DNA of 45,091 bases from UBA10133 sp964528565 (GCA_964528565.1 CAZGSP010000007.1:1-45091), one strand, 5' to 3'; shown: positions 8,667 through 16,684, counted from the stretch's first letter. The notes: generated by a model not told the origin, from the sequence alone. Translations and numbers: made by a program.

Positions 8667-9653
8667 ATGGACGATCAACCGGTTGCCATACTTCCTTTAG
8701 ACTATTTACAACCAAACCCACTTCAGCCAAGAGGAGTCATCACTCCCGAATCTCTCTCCGAGCTGGTGGACTCAATAAAAACTCACGGTATCATTCAGCC
8801 TTTGGTGGTCGCCCACACTCCCGCCGGATATCAAATTATTGCCGGAGAACGACGCTGGAGAGCTTCCAGACTGGCCGGACTCAAAGAAGTGCCGGTGCGC
8901 ATTATCGAAACCTCCCCTCAAGGGATGCTCGAGATGGCCATTGTCGAAAATGTTCAGAGAACCGACCTCAACCCCATTGACCGGGCGAACTCATTCGATC
9001 GACTAATTAGAGAGTTCAATCTCAGCAACTCCGATATCTGCATCAGGATCGGCAAAAGCCCCGCCTTTGTTAGTAATACTATGCGTCTTCTTGAGCTTCC
9101 GGACGCTCTGAAAGACGGTCTTATCTCCGGAGTCATCTCTGAAGGTCACGCAAGGGCTTTAGCCGCCATTCCCGACACCCAATCGATGATCGAGGCATAC
9201 AAGATAATCCTTCGTGAAGGAGGGTCGGTGAGAAGAGCCGAAGAGCTTGCCCGCAGATTCAAAAAAAGCATGCATAAGTCCAAACCGCAGGACGGATTCA
9301 ACACCAAAACGGTGAACGAGTCGATAGACAGCATGGCGAGTGAAATAGAAAAATCGATAGGGGAGAATGCTCACGTCAAAATGCGCCGCTCGAGAGTGGA
9401 AACCGCGATCCATATCGTCTTAAGAGGAAACCCCGAAGAAACGGAAGTCCAAATTCAAAAAATCCATGACTCTCTCGTCTCGGCCAATCCTCAACCGGAA
9501 CAAAACCAAGAGGTGATTTCTTCGGTAACCGACGATACTCCTCCGGAGACCGAAACAACCTACTCAAGCCCCTTCGAGCCATTTTCCGATTCTTTCACCC
9601 CCATGACTCCGGTTTCCTCTTCCTCTGCCGAAGAGACCTCCCGCGAGTACTAA
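8667..9653 (+). CDS. parB: ParB/Spo0J-family partition protein
   Basis: Chromosome-partition CTPase that loads on parS sites and spreads. The 328-aa protein has the CTP-binding motif GERRWRAS (from about residue 60), the ENVQRTDLNP box (from about 93), and a helix-turn-helix core around SNSDICIRIGKSPAFVSNTMRL. A C-terminal tail of about 60 residues is rich in Ser, Thr, Pro and Glu and looks disordered. No parA adjoins it; it is instead last in the ribosomal run, directly after rpmA. I did not identify parS sites. Confidence 0.88.
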   Translation: MDDQPVAILPLDYLQPNPLQPRGVITPESLSELVDSIKTHGIIQPLVVAHTPAGYQIIAGERRWRASRLAGLKEVPVRIIETSPQGMLEMAIVENVQRTDLNPIDRANSFDRLIREFNLSNSDICIRIGKSPAFVSNTMRLLELPDALKDGLISGVISEGHARALAAIPDTQSMIEAYKIILREGGSVRRAEELARRFKKSMHKSKPQDGFNTKTVNESIDSMASEIEKSIGENAHVKMRRSRVETAIHIVLRGNPEETEVQIQKIHDSLVSANPQPEQNQEVISSVTDDTPPETETTYSSPFEPFSDSFTPMTPVSSSSAEETSREY

Positions 9654-9671
9654 ATCCTTCGACTGGAATAG

Positions 9672-11141
9672 CTAAAGGTCTTCGTGTCCAAAAAATATTG
9701 GTTCGTCTTCCGAACGACCCTTGCTAAATATCTGATCGTAAGCCGGTAAGCAAAGAGCTTGATAAGCAATGGTCCTTTTTCTCGACCTTTCCAGAAACAT
9801 CCTCCACCTGTCACTAATGTTCATTTCCTCCGGGTTTATTTTAAAACCCTCAAGAGAAATCAGCTTAGGAATATTATCCCCGGGCATTCTCTGAACATCC
9901 ATGTTGTTTGGAATTTGGAACCGCCATCCCATTTCCCGATCTATCTGTTTCACTAATTTTCTGGCTTTCCATCTAACCACTTCAATCGGGAATCTTACTT
10001 CACTACTAAAATCGAAAAAAGGATTTTCGGTATGGACCCGTTCCAACGTGTCAAAGATGTCTCTTTCCCCGTCTCTTACTTGATTCATCTGCTTCATTAA
10101 ATAAAACATCCTTTGAAGATTTTCCGGAAAAATATCTCTATTTGACCAGCGCTTGGCTAGGAAAAGAGAATTTGTCCCGAGATCCAATCTTGAATTTAGG
10201 GGAAGGTAATAAAAAGAAAGAGCCTTTCCTTCGACAACCGCTTTGATCAGTCTCATGAGACCTCTCGGCTTGGCCAAACTTTCACCGTGAAGCGACAATT
10301 TATCGAAGCCATAGATAGCCTTGTTCGAGACATACTCATTCTCAATTCGTGTGTGACCGGAAACTGCAGTGGCATAAGCGTCATCCGAAAAATACAATCC
10401 ATCGGCGCCAAGACAAACCTGATTTTGGGTAGTATCTCTGCCCGCACAATAACGAGGAAAATTAAGTTCATCTTCACCCATATATTCAATTCCATCGGCG
10501 TCGACTCCTATTTTCAAAGCCGCTATTTTATTTCTCCGTTTATTGCCCACCAAAGCATCAAAATCGTTCCAAGGAAACTCACTTTCTTGCATGGACAGGG
10601 GGGCGCCGGCGATCGCGTTCAGTACGGCTCGAGCGGGGCCACCCTTATGCCAAACCTTTCGGTTTTTGGGCAGGGGAATTTCTTCGAAATAATCCTGAGT
10701 GGGGTGTTTTACCTGGAGAATAATACACTCTTCTCCGTTTACGTTACGGTTTACTATTTTGAATCTTTCCGGTCTATAACTGACAATTTCGTTTAGAGTC
10801 AAGAAGTTTGTTTTAACAGAAAACTCTTTCTTCTCAAAAGGGGAGGCAATTTCCATGGAAAAATTCATAATGATGTGATCGGCCAGTGAAGCAAAATCAT
10901 CCAATCCCTTGGGGGTTAGTATCATGGCAGACCTTAGTTGGTCAATTAAACTATCTATTTGAGGCAGAAAATAGTTAAGTACTTCCGGATCCTGATTTTT
11001 GATTAGTTCAGCCCTAAAATTAATTAGAAATTTTGCCGCCGATCTCCACCACGATTCCGGATCATCATTCAATATTTCCGGAAACTGCGATATTTTATGA
11101 CGGATATATTCTCTGGACTTCTGAAGTTGTTCGCTATTCAT
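9672..11141 (-). CDS. Large hypothetical protein with possible nucleotidyltransferase-like core
   Basis: A 489-aa protein, not confidently recognised. The N-terminal ~120 residues look helical. A central segment has KGG at 166-168, Arg171 and NDFDAL at 192-197. This spacing recalls the GG...R...DxD pattern of the polymerase-beta or CCA-adding fold, but no close family match can be claimed. The C-terminus is helical and basic. It starts 8 bp inside the end of lepB, so the two form a minus-strand pair with lepB first. Confidence 0.75.
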   Translation of the reverse strand: MNSEQLQKSREYIRHKISQFPEILNDDPESWWRSAAKFLINFRAELIKNQDPEVLNYFLPQIDSLIDQLRSAMILTPKGLDDFASLADHIIMNFSMEIASPFEKKEFSVKTNFLTLNEIVSYRPERFKIVNRNVNGEECIILQVKHPTQDYFEEIPLPKNRKVWHKGGPARAVLNAIAGAPLSMQESEFPWNDFDALVGNKRRNKIAALKIGVDADGIEYMGEDELNFPRYCAGRDTTQNQVCLGADGLYFSDDAYATAVSGHTRIENEYVSNKAIYGFDKLSLHGESLAKPRGLMRLIKAVVEGKALSFYYLPLNSRLDLGTNSLFLAKRWSNRDIFPENLQRMFYLMKQMNQVRDGERDIFDTLERVHTENPFFDFSSEVRFPIEVVRWKARKLVKQIDREMGWRFQIPNNMDVQRMPGDNIPKLISLEGFKINPEEMNISDRWRMFLERSRKRTIAYQALCLPAYDQIFSKGRSEDEPIFFGHEDL

Positions 11142-11703
11142 CTCCGGCTTTTACTGGACCCATCACGAGACCGGCCACACTGGTTGGCCAATACCTGAAA
11201 AATACTTTTCCGACGATGTTTCTATACGGCACCGGCCCCCAATCCCTGCTATCCGAAGAATGGTCACGATTGTCTCCAAAAGCCATAATTTCATCCGGTT
11301 GAACCGTATACTCCTCACCGTCATGCAAAAATTGTCCGGGAGCGGTGGTGTACTCTTTGGGTAAGTAAAACTCATCAATCATTTGTCCATCCACGAACAC
11401 CTTCCCATCTTTAACCATCACTGTTTGGCCGGGAGTTGCAATTATCCTTTTTATAAAATCAAAGTCTTCATTTATCGGAGCTTTAAAGACGATCACATCT
11501 CCGTCCATGGGCTGTCTGGTTTTGTATGTCACCTTATCCGTCAGCAGGTACTCCTTATCCTTAAATGTGGGGAACATAGAGCTCCCTTTTACTTGGTGAG
11601 GTTGCATCAAGAATAGATAGACCACCACAAAGACCGAGGCCGAAATTACAAAGGCTTCGACAAACTCGTAAACAATATGAACAAACTTTCGAAAGAAAGA
11701 CAT
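11134..11703 (-). CDS. lepB: Signal peptidase I
   Basis: Cleaves signal peptides of exported proteins at the outer face of the membrane. The 189-aa protein has one N-terminal membrane segment (about 12-33). The nucleophile is Ser42 in KGSSMFPTF and the general-base Lys is K85 in DFIKRIIATPG. The GDNRDHSSDSRDWG box is intact. The predicted substrates in this window include the VanW-like protein and the small secreted proteins at 16.7-17.5 kb. Confidence 0.93.
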   Translation of the reverse strand: MSFFRKFVHIVYEFVEAFVISASVFVVVYLFLMQPHQVKGSSMFPTFKDKEYLLTDKVTYKTRQPMDGDVIVFKAPINEDFDFIKRIIATPGQTVMVKDGKVFVDGQMIDEFYLPKEYTTAPGQFLHDGEEYTVQPDEIMAFGDNRDHSSDSRDWGPVPYRNIVGKVFFRYWPTSVAGLVMGPVKAGDE

Positions 11704-11709
11704 CAGTTC

Positions 11710-11738
11710 AGTTTAGCTGGACGGGAATAATTATTCAA
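11710..11738 (-). promoter_or_regulatory. Leaderless promoter of lepB
   Basis: Reading the minus strand: TTGAAT (11738-11733), 17 bp, TAAACT (11715-11710), 6 bp, ATG. There is no room for a ribosome-binding site, so transcription should begin at or near the start codon. Confidence 0.65.
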
Positions 11739-11755
11739 GTTTAATATCTTTGAGG

Positions 11756-11857
11756 TGGTCGCGACTGGATATCGCACTCCGTCAAATTTTTCAAATTTGC
11801 TCCGTGCCCGGCTCGCGCCGCACGTCACGTGCCGCGCTGTGCCATTCGAATCCAGTC
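11756..11857 (-). repeat. tRNA-tail element, Val copy
   Basis: Reading the minus strand downstream of tRNA-Val: an inverted copy of the T-arm, GACTGGATTCGAAT (11857-11844), comes first. A GC hairpin GCACG/CGTGC and an AT hairpin CAAATTT/AAATTTG follow. The 8-mer TGACGGAG lies at 11784-11777. The element ends with a direct 15-base copy of the tRNA 3' end, TGGTCGCGACTGGAT on the plus strand at 11756-11770 and again at 11903-11917. The outer ends GACTGGAT/ATCCAGTC can pair. The architecture matches the Gly and Thr copies. Confidence 0.7.
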
Positions 11858-11867
11858 AATAACAAAC

Positions 11868-11898
11868 TAAGCACCTCACCGCGAGGGTGAAGTGCTTA
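11868..11898 (-). terminator. Terminator hairpin after tRNA-Val
   Basis: TAAGCAC-c-TCACC pairs with GGTGA-a-GTGCTTA around a GCGA-containing loop, followed on the minus strand by a T-rich stretch. Confidence 0.7.
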
Positions 11899-11902
11899 CT
11901 TG

Positions 11903-11976
11903 TGGTCGCGACTGGATTCGAACCAGTGACCTCTGCAATGTGAATGCAGCGCTCTAACCAGCTGAGCTACGCGACC
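11903..11976 (-). tRNA. tRNA-Val (anticodon CAC)
   Basis: A 74-nt cloverleaf on the minus strand. The acceptor GGTCGCG pairs with CGCGACC and the discriminator is A. The D-arm is GCTC/GAGC. The anticodon stem CTGCA/TGCAG carries the loop TTCACAT (anticodon CAC). The T-arm is ACTGG-TTCGAAT-CCAGT. CCA is not encoded. Confidence 0.95.
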
Positions 11977-11990
11977 AAACTACACCCACA

Positions 11991-11999
11991 ATTATACCA
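11991..11999 (-). promoter_or_regulatory. tRNA-Val promoter (extended -10)
   Basis: TGGTATAAT on the minus strand fits TGnTATAAT and ends 14 nt upstream of the tRNA 5' end. Confidence 0.6.
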
Positions 12000-12034
12000 G
12001 CCACGGCCGTCTAAGCTGTGAGGTAAGATGGTTT

Positions 12035-12202
12035 ATGTCAGAGAAAAGCATTTACTATATTGCCGGCTTTATCGGCACCACGATCGGTACTTATATACCC
12101 ACTCTTTGGGGAGCCGGATTTTTCTCATTTTCCTCGGTTTTCTTCGGCGGCGTCGGCGGCGTCTTGGGGATCTTTATTGTCTACAAACTCCAGACCCGCT
12201 AA
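12035..12202 (+). CDS. Small two-helix membrane protein
   Basis: A 55-aa frame beginning MSEKSIYYIAGFIG. Two hydrophobic segments are separated by a Gly/Phe-rich turn, with a glycine-zipper-like run (GGVGGVLG) in the second and a basic end (KLQTR). A longer overlapping frame in the same interval encodes Arg/His-rich nonsense and was rejected. TAAGAT (12024-12029) lies 5 nt upstream of the ATG, so the mRNA may be leaderless. Function unknown. Confidence 0.65.
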   Translation: MSEKSIYYIAGFIGTTIGTYIPTLWGAGFFSFSSVFFGGVGGVLGIFIVYKLQTR

Positions 12203-12394
12203 AAACACTCCCTTTCAGGCCTTGCCTTTTTCACTTTCACCTCGAGGTTCGTCTGATGACTATAATTTCCGCCAAAGACCTTAATTGAGACCTTCGGGAG
12301 TTATTCTTACAGGTTTTCAGTATAAGATTAATTCCGGTAAAATATGTGAGCGAATTAGTAATGAAATGGAAGTGAGAGTATATAATTCAGGTTG
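12203..12394 (+). other. Intergenic region at the left edge of the AT-rich stretch
   Basis: No ORF or clear RNA structure. TATAAT at 12381-12386 lies 8 nt before ATG 12395 and probably starts a leaderless mRNA for the AlbA_2 gene. Confidence 0.4.
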
Positions 12395-12961
12395 ATGAAT
12401 ACTGAAGAGTTAGAGGGAATTCTTGAAGGTGGTGGAGAGACACAAAGGGTTGATTTTAAAGCGTCAGTTCCGTGGAGCATCGAGCACTTTATTAAGGATA
12501 TTTTAGCAATGAGTAATGTGGAGGGTGGCGGGATGTTGGTGATAGGAGTGGATGAAGCAGAGGGTTCTTTTTCTAGGTCGGGTATAAAAAGTGAAGACAA
12601 TACTACTTATGAAATTGACAAAATTCGCGATCAAGTATCTGATTACGCTGACCCGCATGTGGGAATACAGCTTTATCATGTCAATGATAATAATGAAACA
12701 CCATACTTGGTTTTAAAAGTAAATCCGTTTGACCAAATTCCAGTGATATGTAAAAAGCAGCACTATGATGTTAATAATGGGAAAATGTATTATCGGGCAA
12801 ATTCAGGCCGGCCAGCTAGTCGTGAAGTATGTAACTCATCAGAGTTAAGAGACATCCTAGATAGAGCTACGGTAAAGCTTATGCAACGATATCAAGGATT
12901 AGGACTAAATGTTGGGAGTGAAATTCAGAAGGTTTTTGAGGCAGAAAGGGGGGAATTGTGA
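12395..12961 (+). CDS. AlbA_2 (Schlafen-type) domain protein
   Basis: A 188-aa protein that is essentially one AlbA_2 domain. The opening motif is ETQRVDFKAS, the core is DILAMSNVEGGGMLVIGVDE, and the closing strand is GKMYYRANSGRPASREV. The domain occurs in transcription regulators, Schlafen-like nucleases and several defence proteins; here it stands alone, without an attached helicase or helix-turn-helix. Start is ATG 12395; a TTG one codon earlier is less likely. The end overlaps the next gene by 4 bases (GTGA). The gene is AT-rich compared with the housekeeping genes to its left. Confidence 0.8.
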   Translation: MNTEELEGILEGGGETQRVDFKASVPWSIEHFIKDILAMSNVEGGGMLVIGVDEAEGSFSRSGIKSEDNTTYEIDKIRDQVSDYADPHVGIQLYHVNDNNETPYLVLKVNPFDQIPVICKKQHYDVNNGKMYYRANSGRPASREVCNSSELRDILDRATVKLMQRYQGLGLNVGSEIQKVFEAERGEL

Positions 12962-13677
12962 AAGATAAATTGCTGAAAGAAATAAGGTCAAGAGGATATT
13001 GGAGAATATTATTTGAACCTCTAGAACTACAAAACATTGACTCCCCCATTAAATGTAAGCAGCTCGTTAAGGAAAGCTCTGTTCATTTAAGGGGTTGGCC
13101 CTTTCCTCACTGCTCTGATTACTCCAAAGAAGGTGAATTTGATGTTTGTGTGGGAGATTCTTTTGCTGAAGGATGGACTTCGGTTGATAAATATAGAGAA
13201 CTTTGGAGACTATTTCAGAGCGGTCAGTTTATTAACAATCAGGGGTTAAGGGAGGATTGGTCTGAAGGGGTGGTAATTAAAAACATGTGGAGAACCGGAG
13301 ATGTAGAGTTGAAGCCAATGGAAAAACTTGGATTAGTATCTACAGTTTTCTTGATTACAGAAATATATCAGTTTTTGTCTAGACTGTGCCAGAAGGGGTT
13401 ATATAACGGTGGGGTTAAAGTCAGTATTTCTTTAAACAATACTAATAATCGTGAACTTTTCATTGAACAAATGGATAGAGTCCCTTTTTCTTCACCAAAG
13501 AAAACCTTAGGCGACCCAATCACCTTTGAAAAAATCTATTTTCCTGATGAGATATTGTCAAAACCCAATGAGTTGGCTTTGATAACTATTGTCCACTTCT
13601 TTCAGAGATTTGATTGGGAAAATCCTAATGTTGAGGTAATTAAAAAAGACCAGGAGAGGCTGATAAAGGGGTTGTAA
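12958..13677 (+). CDS. Hypothetical partner of the AlbA_2 protein
   Basis: A 239-aa soluble protein from a GTG start that overlaps the AlbA_2 stop as GTGA, so translation is probably coupled. It contains several Trp-rich patches (RGYWRILFEPLEL, VHLRGWPFP) and no membrane segment, and I do not recognise a family. Tight coupling to an AlbA_2 protein suggests a two-component module in which this protein recognises or modifies the target; that is inference. Confidence 0.75.
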   Translation: MKDKLLKEIRSRGYWRILFEPLELQNIDSPIKCKQLVKESSVHLRGWPFPHCSDYSKEGEFDVCVGDSFAEGWTSVDKYRELWRLFQSGQFINNQGLREDWSEGVVIKNMWRTGDVELKPMEKLGLVSTVFLITEIYQFLSRLCQKGLYNGGVKVSISLNNTNNRELFIEQMDRVPFSSPKKTLGDPITFEKIYFPDEILSKPNELALITIVHFFQRFDWENPNVEVIKKDQERLIKGL

Positions 13678-13691
13678 TAATCAGGTTTGGG

Positions 13692-14210
13692 TTAAATAGT
13701 CTTTTTAATAGCCATTTCTAAAGGCCTTAAACCTTTCAAGACAACTCTATTGATTGCTAGTAACGATCTAACAATTGGTTGCTCGACCTCTTTAAGAATT
13801 TTTTCCTTTTCTTCTTTTGGAGAACTATGGTGTACCACTCCACCAATATGGCACAAGTAATCAATAAGATCATGTACTGTATAGATCCTATTTTCCTTCA
13901 TCATTACTTTTCTATTTAAAAAAGCAGTTTTATCTACTTCTAACGGGATAGGACAATGGGATGTTTCTGGATCAAAGCCATCCTGAATAGTCCAAAAAAA
14001 TAGTCCCGGAACTATTATTGGTTCCTTGTTGTTTACTGTAAACTTTAACCCCAACTTATAGTTTCTATTTACTAGGTCAACTAGTGCTCCTCCATCTAAA
14101 AATAGTTTTCGCAGTAGCGCAGCTGTCATGAAAATTTTGTAATAATCATCAGATTGCGATTTTTCCTTAATATCATCCAAGGTGAGTAAAAATAGATCGT
14201 TTATTTTCAT
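13692..14210 (-). CDS. Hypothetical protein
   Basis: A 172-aa predominantly helical, soluble protein of unknown family. A notable patch is YTVHDLIDYLCHIGGVVHHSSP followed by a charged helix (KEEKEKILKEVEQ); the double His suggests a metal or catalytic site but proves nothing. TATAAT on the minus strand ends 6 nt upstream of ATG 14210, so the mRNA is probably leaderless. It converges with the AlbA_2 pair and shares its AT-rich composition. Confidence 0.7.
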   Translation of the reverse strand: MKINDLFLLTLDDIKEKSQSDDYYKIFMTAALLRKLFLDGGALVDLVNRNYKLGLKFTVNNKEPIIVPGLFFWTIQDGFDPETSHCPIPLEVDKTAFLNRKVMMKENRIYTVHDLIDYLCHIGGVVHHSSPKEEKEKILKEVEQPIVRSLLAINRVVLKGLRPLEMAIKKTI

Positions 14211-14292
14211 ATGGCAATTATATATAAATTATGATTACTCAAGAAACCTACGAGGATTATCCTTGCAGGTAACCCTCGTTGGTATCAGGCTT

Positions 14293-14463
14293 CTACTGTA
14301 TTTTCTTATTTTCTTGTTTATCGAAATCGAGTTCTATCTTCTGCGACTCCTCAAGAAGTTCAGGAAAAAACTCTCCGGCCTCATGTCCCCAGAACTCAAT
14401 TTCTTCCTTACTTAGTTTGTTATTTACTATATCGGAGGGTTCAAAAACAAATTTTTCTTTCAC
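14293..14463 (-). CDS. Small acidic hypothetical protein
   Basis: A 56-aa protein read from GTG 14463, chosen because AGGAGG sits 8 nt upstream. A longer frame from 14517 would run through the terminator-like hairpin. It is rich in Glu and Lys and contains IEFWGHEAGEFFPELLEE. It has no membrane segment or known motif. It lies behind a promoter and a hairpin with a T run, suggesting attenuated expression. Confidence 0.6.
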   Translation of the reverse strand: MKEKFVFEPSDIVNNKLSKEEIEFWGHEAGEFFPELLEESQKIELDFDKQENKKIQ

Positions 14464-14492
14464 ATTTCTCACCTCCTTTCTCCAAAAATTGC

Positions 14493-14518
14493 CCAAAAAA
14501 AATGGCCCTATGGCCATT
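14493..14518 (-). terminator. Terminator or attenuator before the 56-aa gene
   Basis: On the minus strand AATGGCC-ATAG-GGCCATT is followed by eight T. It lies between a TTGACA promoter and the small gene, so it could end the metalloprotease mRNA, end a short leader RNA, or attenuate the downstream gene. Confidence 0.75.
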
Positions 14519-14569
14519 GGCTTTAATCTGAATTTTTCTTTGGAATCTTTTTCTCATCCAAAAAACCAG

Positions 14570-14596
14570 TCTATATTACCAATCCACCCTTGTCAA
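14570..14596 (-). promoter_or_regulatory. Promoter upstream of the attenuator and 56-aa gene
   Basis: Minus strand TTGACA (14596-14591) followed after 15 bp by TATAGA (14575-14570). The spacer is short; TAGACT at 17 bp is the alternative. Confidence 0.45.
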
Positions 14597-14648
14597 ATCA
14601 CCCATTATCATCCAATCAAACACTTCGCCGTGTGGGATGATTTTCGAA

Positions 14649-16481
14649 CTAAATTTCGACAACTTCCCCTATATAATCTTGTTCGTTTACTGGTTCTCCG
14701 CCAATTGCCTTTAGAAGTGTATTTGCAGAATCCACCCCCTCCTTGCCTGATAAATACGGAAGTGAAACAATAATGGTTCGATTTTTCTTATAGAAATCTT
14801 TTCCAAAGGTTGAATCTAAAAGAGAAATAAGCTGGTCTTCATTTTTTGTGAAATATATCTCTTCAAGGTCATCATCTGGTAATTTATCAAATAATTGAGA
14901 CATCACATTCATCAAAAATGGATAACCAACATTAGTGTCTTTATTGAAGTTTTCCTTAATAATCGATCTAGAATAATATTCCGTTAGCGCTTCTTCAAAA
15001 GATAGCGTTAGATATCTTTCGTTAGATATATGACTTGAATAATGAATGTATTCATGAGAAAGGGTCACCAAGAAGGACATGATTGATTTAGTGTTTGTCC
15101 AATCAAAAGCAATGTCAATATTCTTTTCATCATAAAAAACCCCTAATTCCAAAGGAGTGGACATTTTTTGGCTTTCGACCATAGCCCTCCATCCTGTTAT
15201 TGATTTCAGCAGTTGTCTATTTTCTACTAATTGTGATTGGTCATATGCCAATGAGTTTTCCCAGTCAGCTATATTTGTTCGCCATTTCGCAATCAAATCA
15301 TCCCAACTATTACTTCTTTCGCGGCATGTTTCTTCAGAATATAATTTGATAAATGAATTCGAGTAGTAGCTGTAAAAACCCGCAGTAATACATTGGTTAT
15401 AAGTAGATTCCTTAGAATTGATCGAATCGGATAGTCCGTTTTTGTTAGCAGTAATCTTTGATTTATCTAAAGCGATATTTGCCAAATTTTGACTAATATA
15501 TGACTCCATCACATCTATCAAATAATCAATAGCATTTAGTTGCTCATTGACCTGGTCGTCACGAACTTTTATATAATCCTGCCTTCCAAGAACCCTTAAT
15601 TCAGGAAAGAATTTTATAAATCTAGGATCAAAATGTTTTTTTACAAGCGAATAACCGAGATAAGGTGCAATCTTTTCCAGCTCCTCTCTCTTAAGTTCAA
15701 AGAAAACCAGATCGTCACCCACCATTATTAACCCTTGATCTATTGCCATCGGTTTAATTGGATTAAACTTAGCCACAAAAGGCGTTAAAACTTCGATATA
15801 AAATGCCGAGAGTTTTTTGTTCTGAAGTCGGGAGGCCACTACCGCTCCCAATTTCTCTTTACTCGTTTCAATAATTCCTGGAACGATTTTGGATGTATCT
15901 AGTTTCTTAACTATCGCATCAATGTCATATGTCACGACAAGAGCTTCAGGATTTTTATTAAGTTTGTTGGAAAAATTAATGGTTGCCGCTAAATTAAAGA
16001 TACTAATAATAAACAAGGCAAAATAGGCAGAAAAAATAATTATTAAGAAACCACTGAACGTTGATTTTATAAAAGATAAATACTTGAAATGTTTATTGTG
16101 AATTCGAATCTGAAAAAGAAAAAATATTATGGGGATTAACATTAATATTGTTAATCCAACAATATCAATTAAATTTCCAATCATGACTCCATGGAAAAAA
16201 GACATGGGATATACCAAGAATATAGTGAGATCTGACGAGACAGCGGGAAGTAAAAAGATAATAACATAAGAGAAAAAAAACAAAGCTAAAACCATCTGAA
16301 AAATATATATTGACTTGATGTTATTGAGGAAAGAAAACCGGCGAAATAAAAAAATATTCTGAGCTATAAGTTTATTCAGGCCCTTATTTGGAGAGAATTT
16401 ATTTAATGATTTTTGTGCTTTTCCACAATACTGACAAAATGCGCTATTTCCTATTTTTTTGCCACAACGGCTACAATACAT
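14649..16481 (-). CDS. Zinc-ribbon, membrane-anchored HExxH metalloprotease-like protein
   Basis: A 610-aa protein. The N-terminal zinc ribbon has CSRC and CQYC at residues 3-6 and 16-19. Three or four membrane helices follow in the first 180 residues. A long extracytoplasmic or helical middle part ends in a peptidase-like domain with HEYIH near residue 475 and EEALTEYY about 25 residues later, the layout of gluzincin peptidases. The substrate is unknown. Start at ATG 16481, where the zinc ribbon begins; TACAAT lies 7 nt upstream, suggesting a leaderless mRNA. The gene is strongly AT-rich. Confidence 0.75.
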   Translation of the reverse strand: MYCSRCGKKIGNSAFCQYCGKAQKSLNKFSPNKGLNKLIAQNIFLFRRFSFLNNIKSIYIFQMVLALFFFSYVIIFLLPAVSSDLTIFLVYPMSFFHGVMIGNLIDIVGLTILMLIPIIFFLFQIRIHNKHFKYLSFIKSTFSGFLIIIFSAYFALFIISIFNLAATINFSNKLNKNPEALVVTYDIDAIVKKLDTSKIVPGIIETSKEKLGAVVASRLQNKKLSAFYIEVLTPFVAKFNPIKPMAIDQGLIMVGDDLVFFELKREELEKIAPYLGYSLVKKHFDPRFIKFFPELRVLGRQDYIKVRDDQVNEQLNAIDYLIDVMESYISQNLANIALDKSKITANKNGLSDSINSKESTYNQCITAGFYSYYSNSFIKLYSEETCRERSNSWDDLIAKWRTNIADWENSLAYDQSQLVENRQLLKSITGWRAMVESQKMSTPLELGVFYDEKNIDIAFDWTNTKSIMSFLVTLSHEYIHYSSHISNERYLTLSFEEALTEYYSRSIIKENFNKDTNVGYPFLMNVMSQLFDKLPDDDLEEIYFTKNEDQLISLLDSTFGKDFYKKNRTIIVSLPYLSGKEGVDSANTLLKAIGGEPVNEQDYIGEVVEI

Positions 16482-16669
16482 AATAGTATTGTAACCCAAG
16501 GGTTTGGAAAATAGCATAGGTCTATGTTCACCACCAAGGTCGATTTTCGAACCCGAAGAATTAGGGAGTGCGATGAGGTCGTCAACGCGAGGGACAGAGC
16601 TAGGGCGAAGAAATAAACAAGGGTAATCAAAATAGATGGAAAGAAGACTACGCGTACCCCCGTTAGGAG

Positions 16670-16675
16670 TATAAT
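16670..16675 (+). promoter_or_regulatory. -10 box of the Cys-rich secreted protein gene
   Basis: TATAAT ends 9 nt before ATG 16685 with no Shine-Dalgarno between them. The interval back to 16482 holds no gene. Confidence 0.5.
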
Positions 16676-16684
16676 TCGTGCCAA

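Noticed and set aside
12028..12288. 86-aa frame in the small membrane protein interval
   Set aside because: Its Arg/His-rich peptide is not protein-like; the 55-aa frame from 12035 is coherent and hydrophobic.
16545..16640. Possible fourth tRNA-tail element (GGAGTGCGAT shared with the Val copy, T-arm-like CGAACCC)
   Set aside because: No tRNA is adjacent, no closing copy or outer stem was found, and the shared 10-mer may be chance.
16451..16684. 77-aa minus-strand frame over the metalloprotease start
   Set aside because: It overlaps the zinc-ribbon coding sequence and has no independent start signals.
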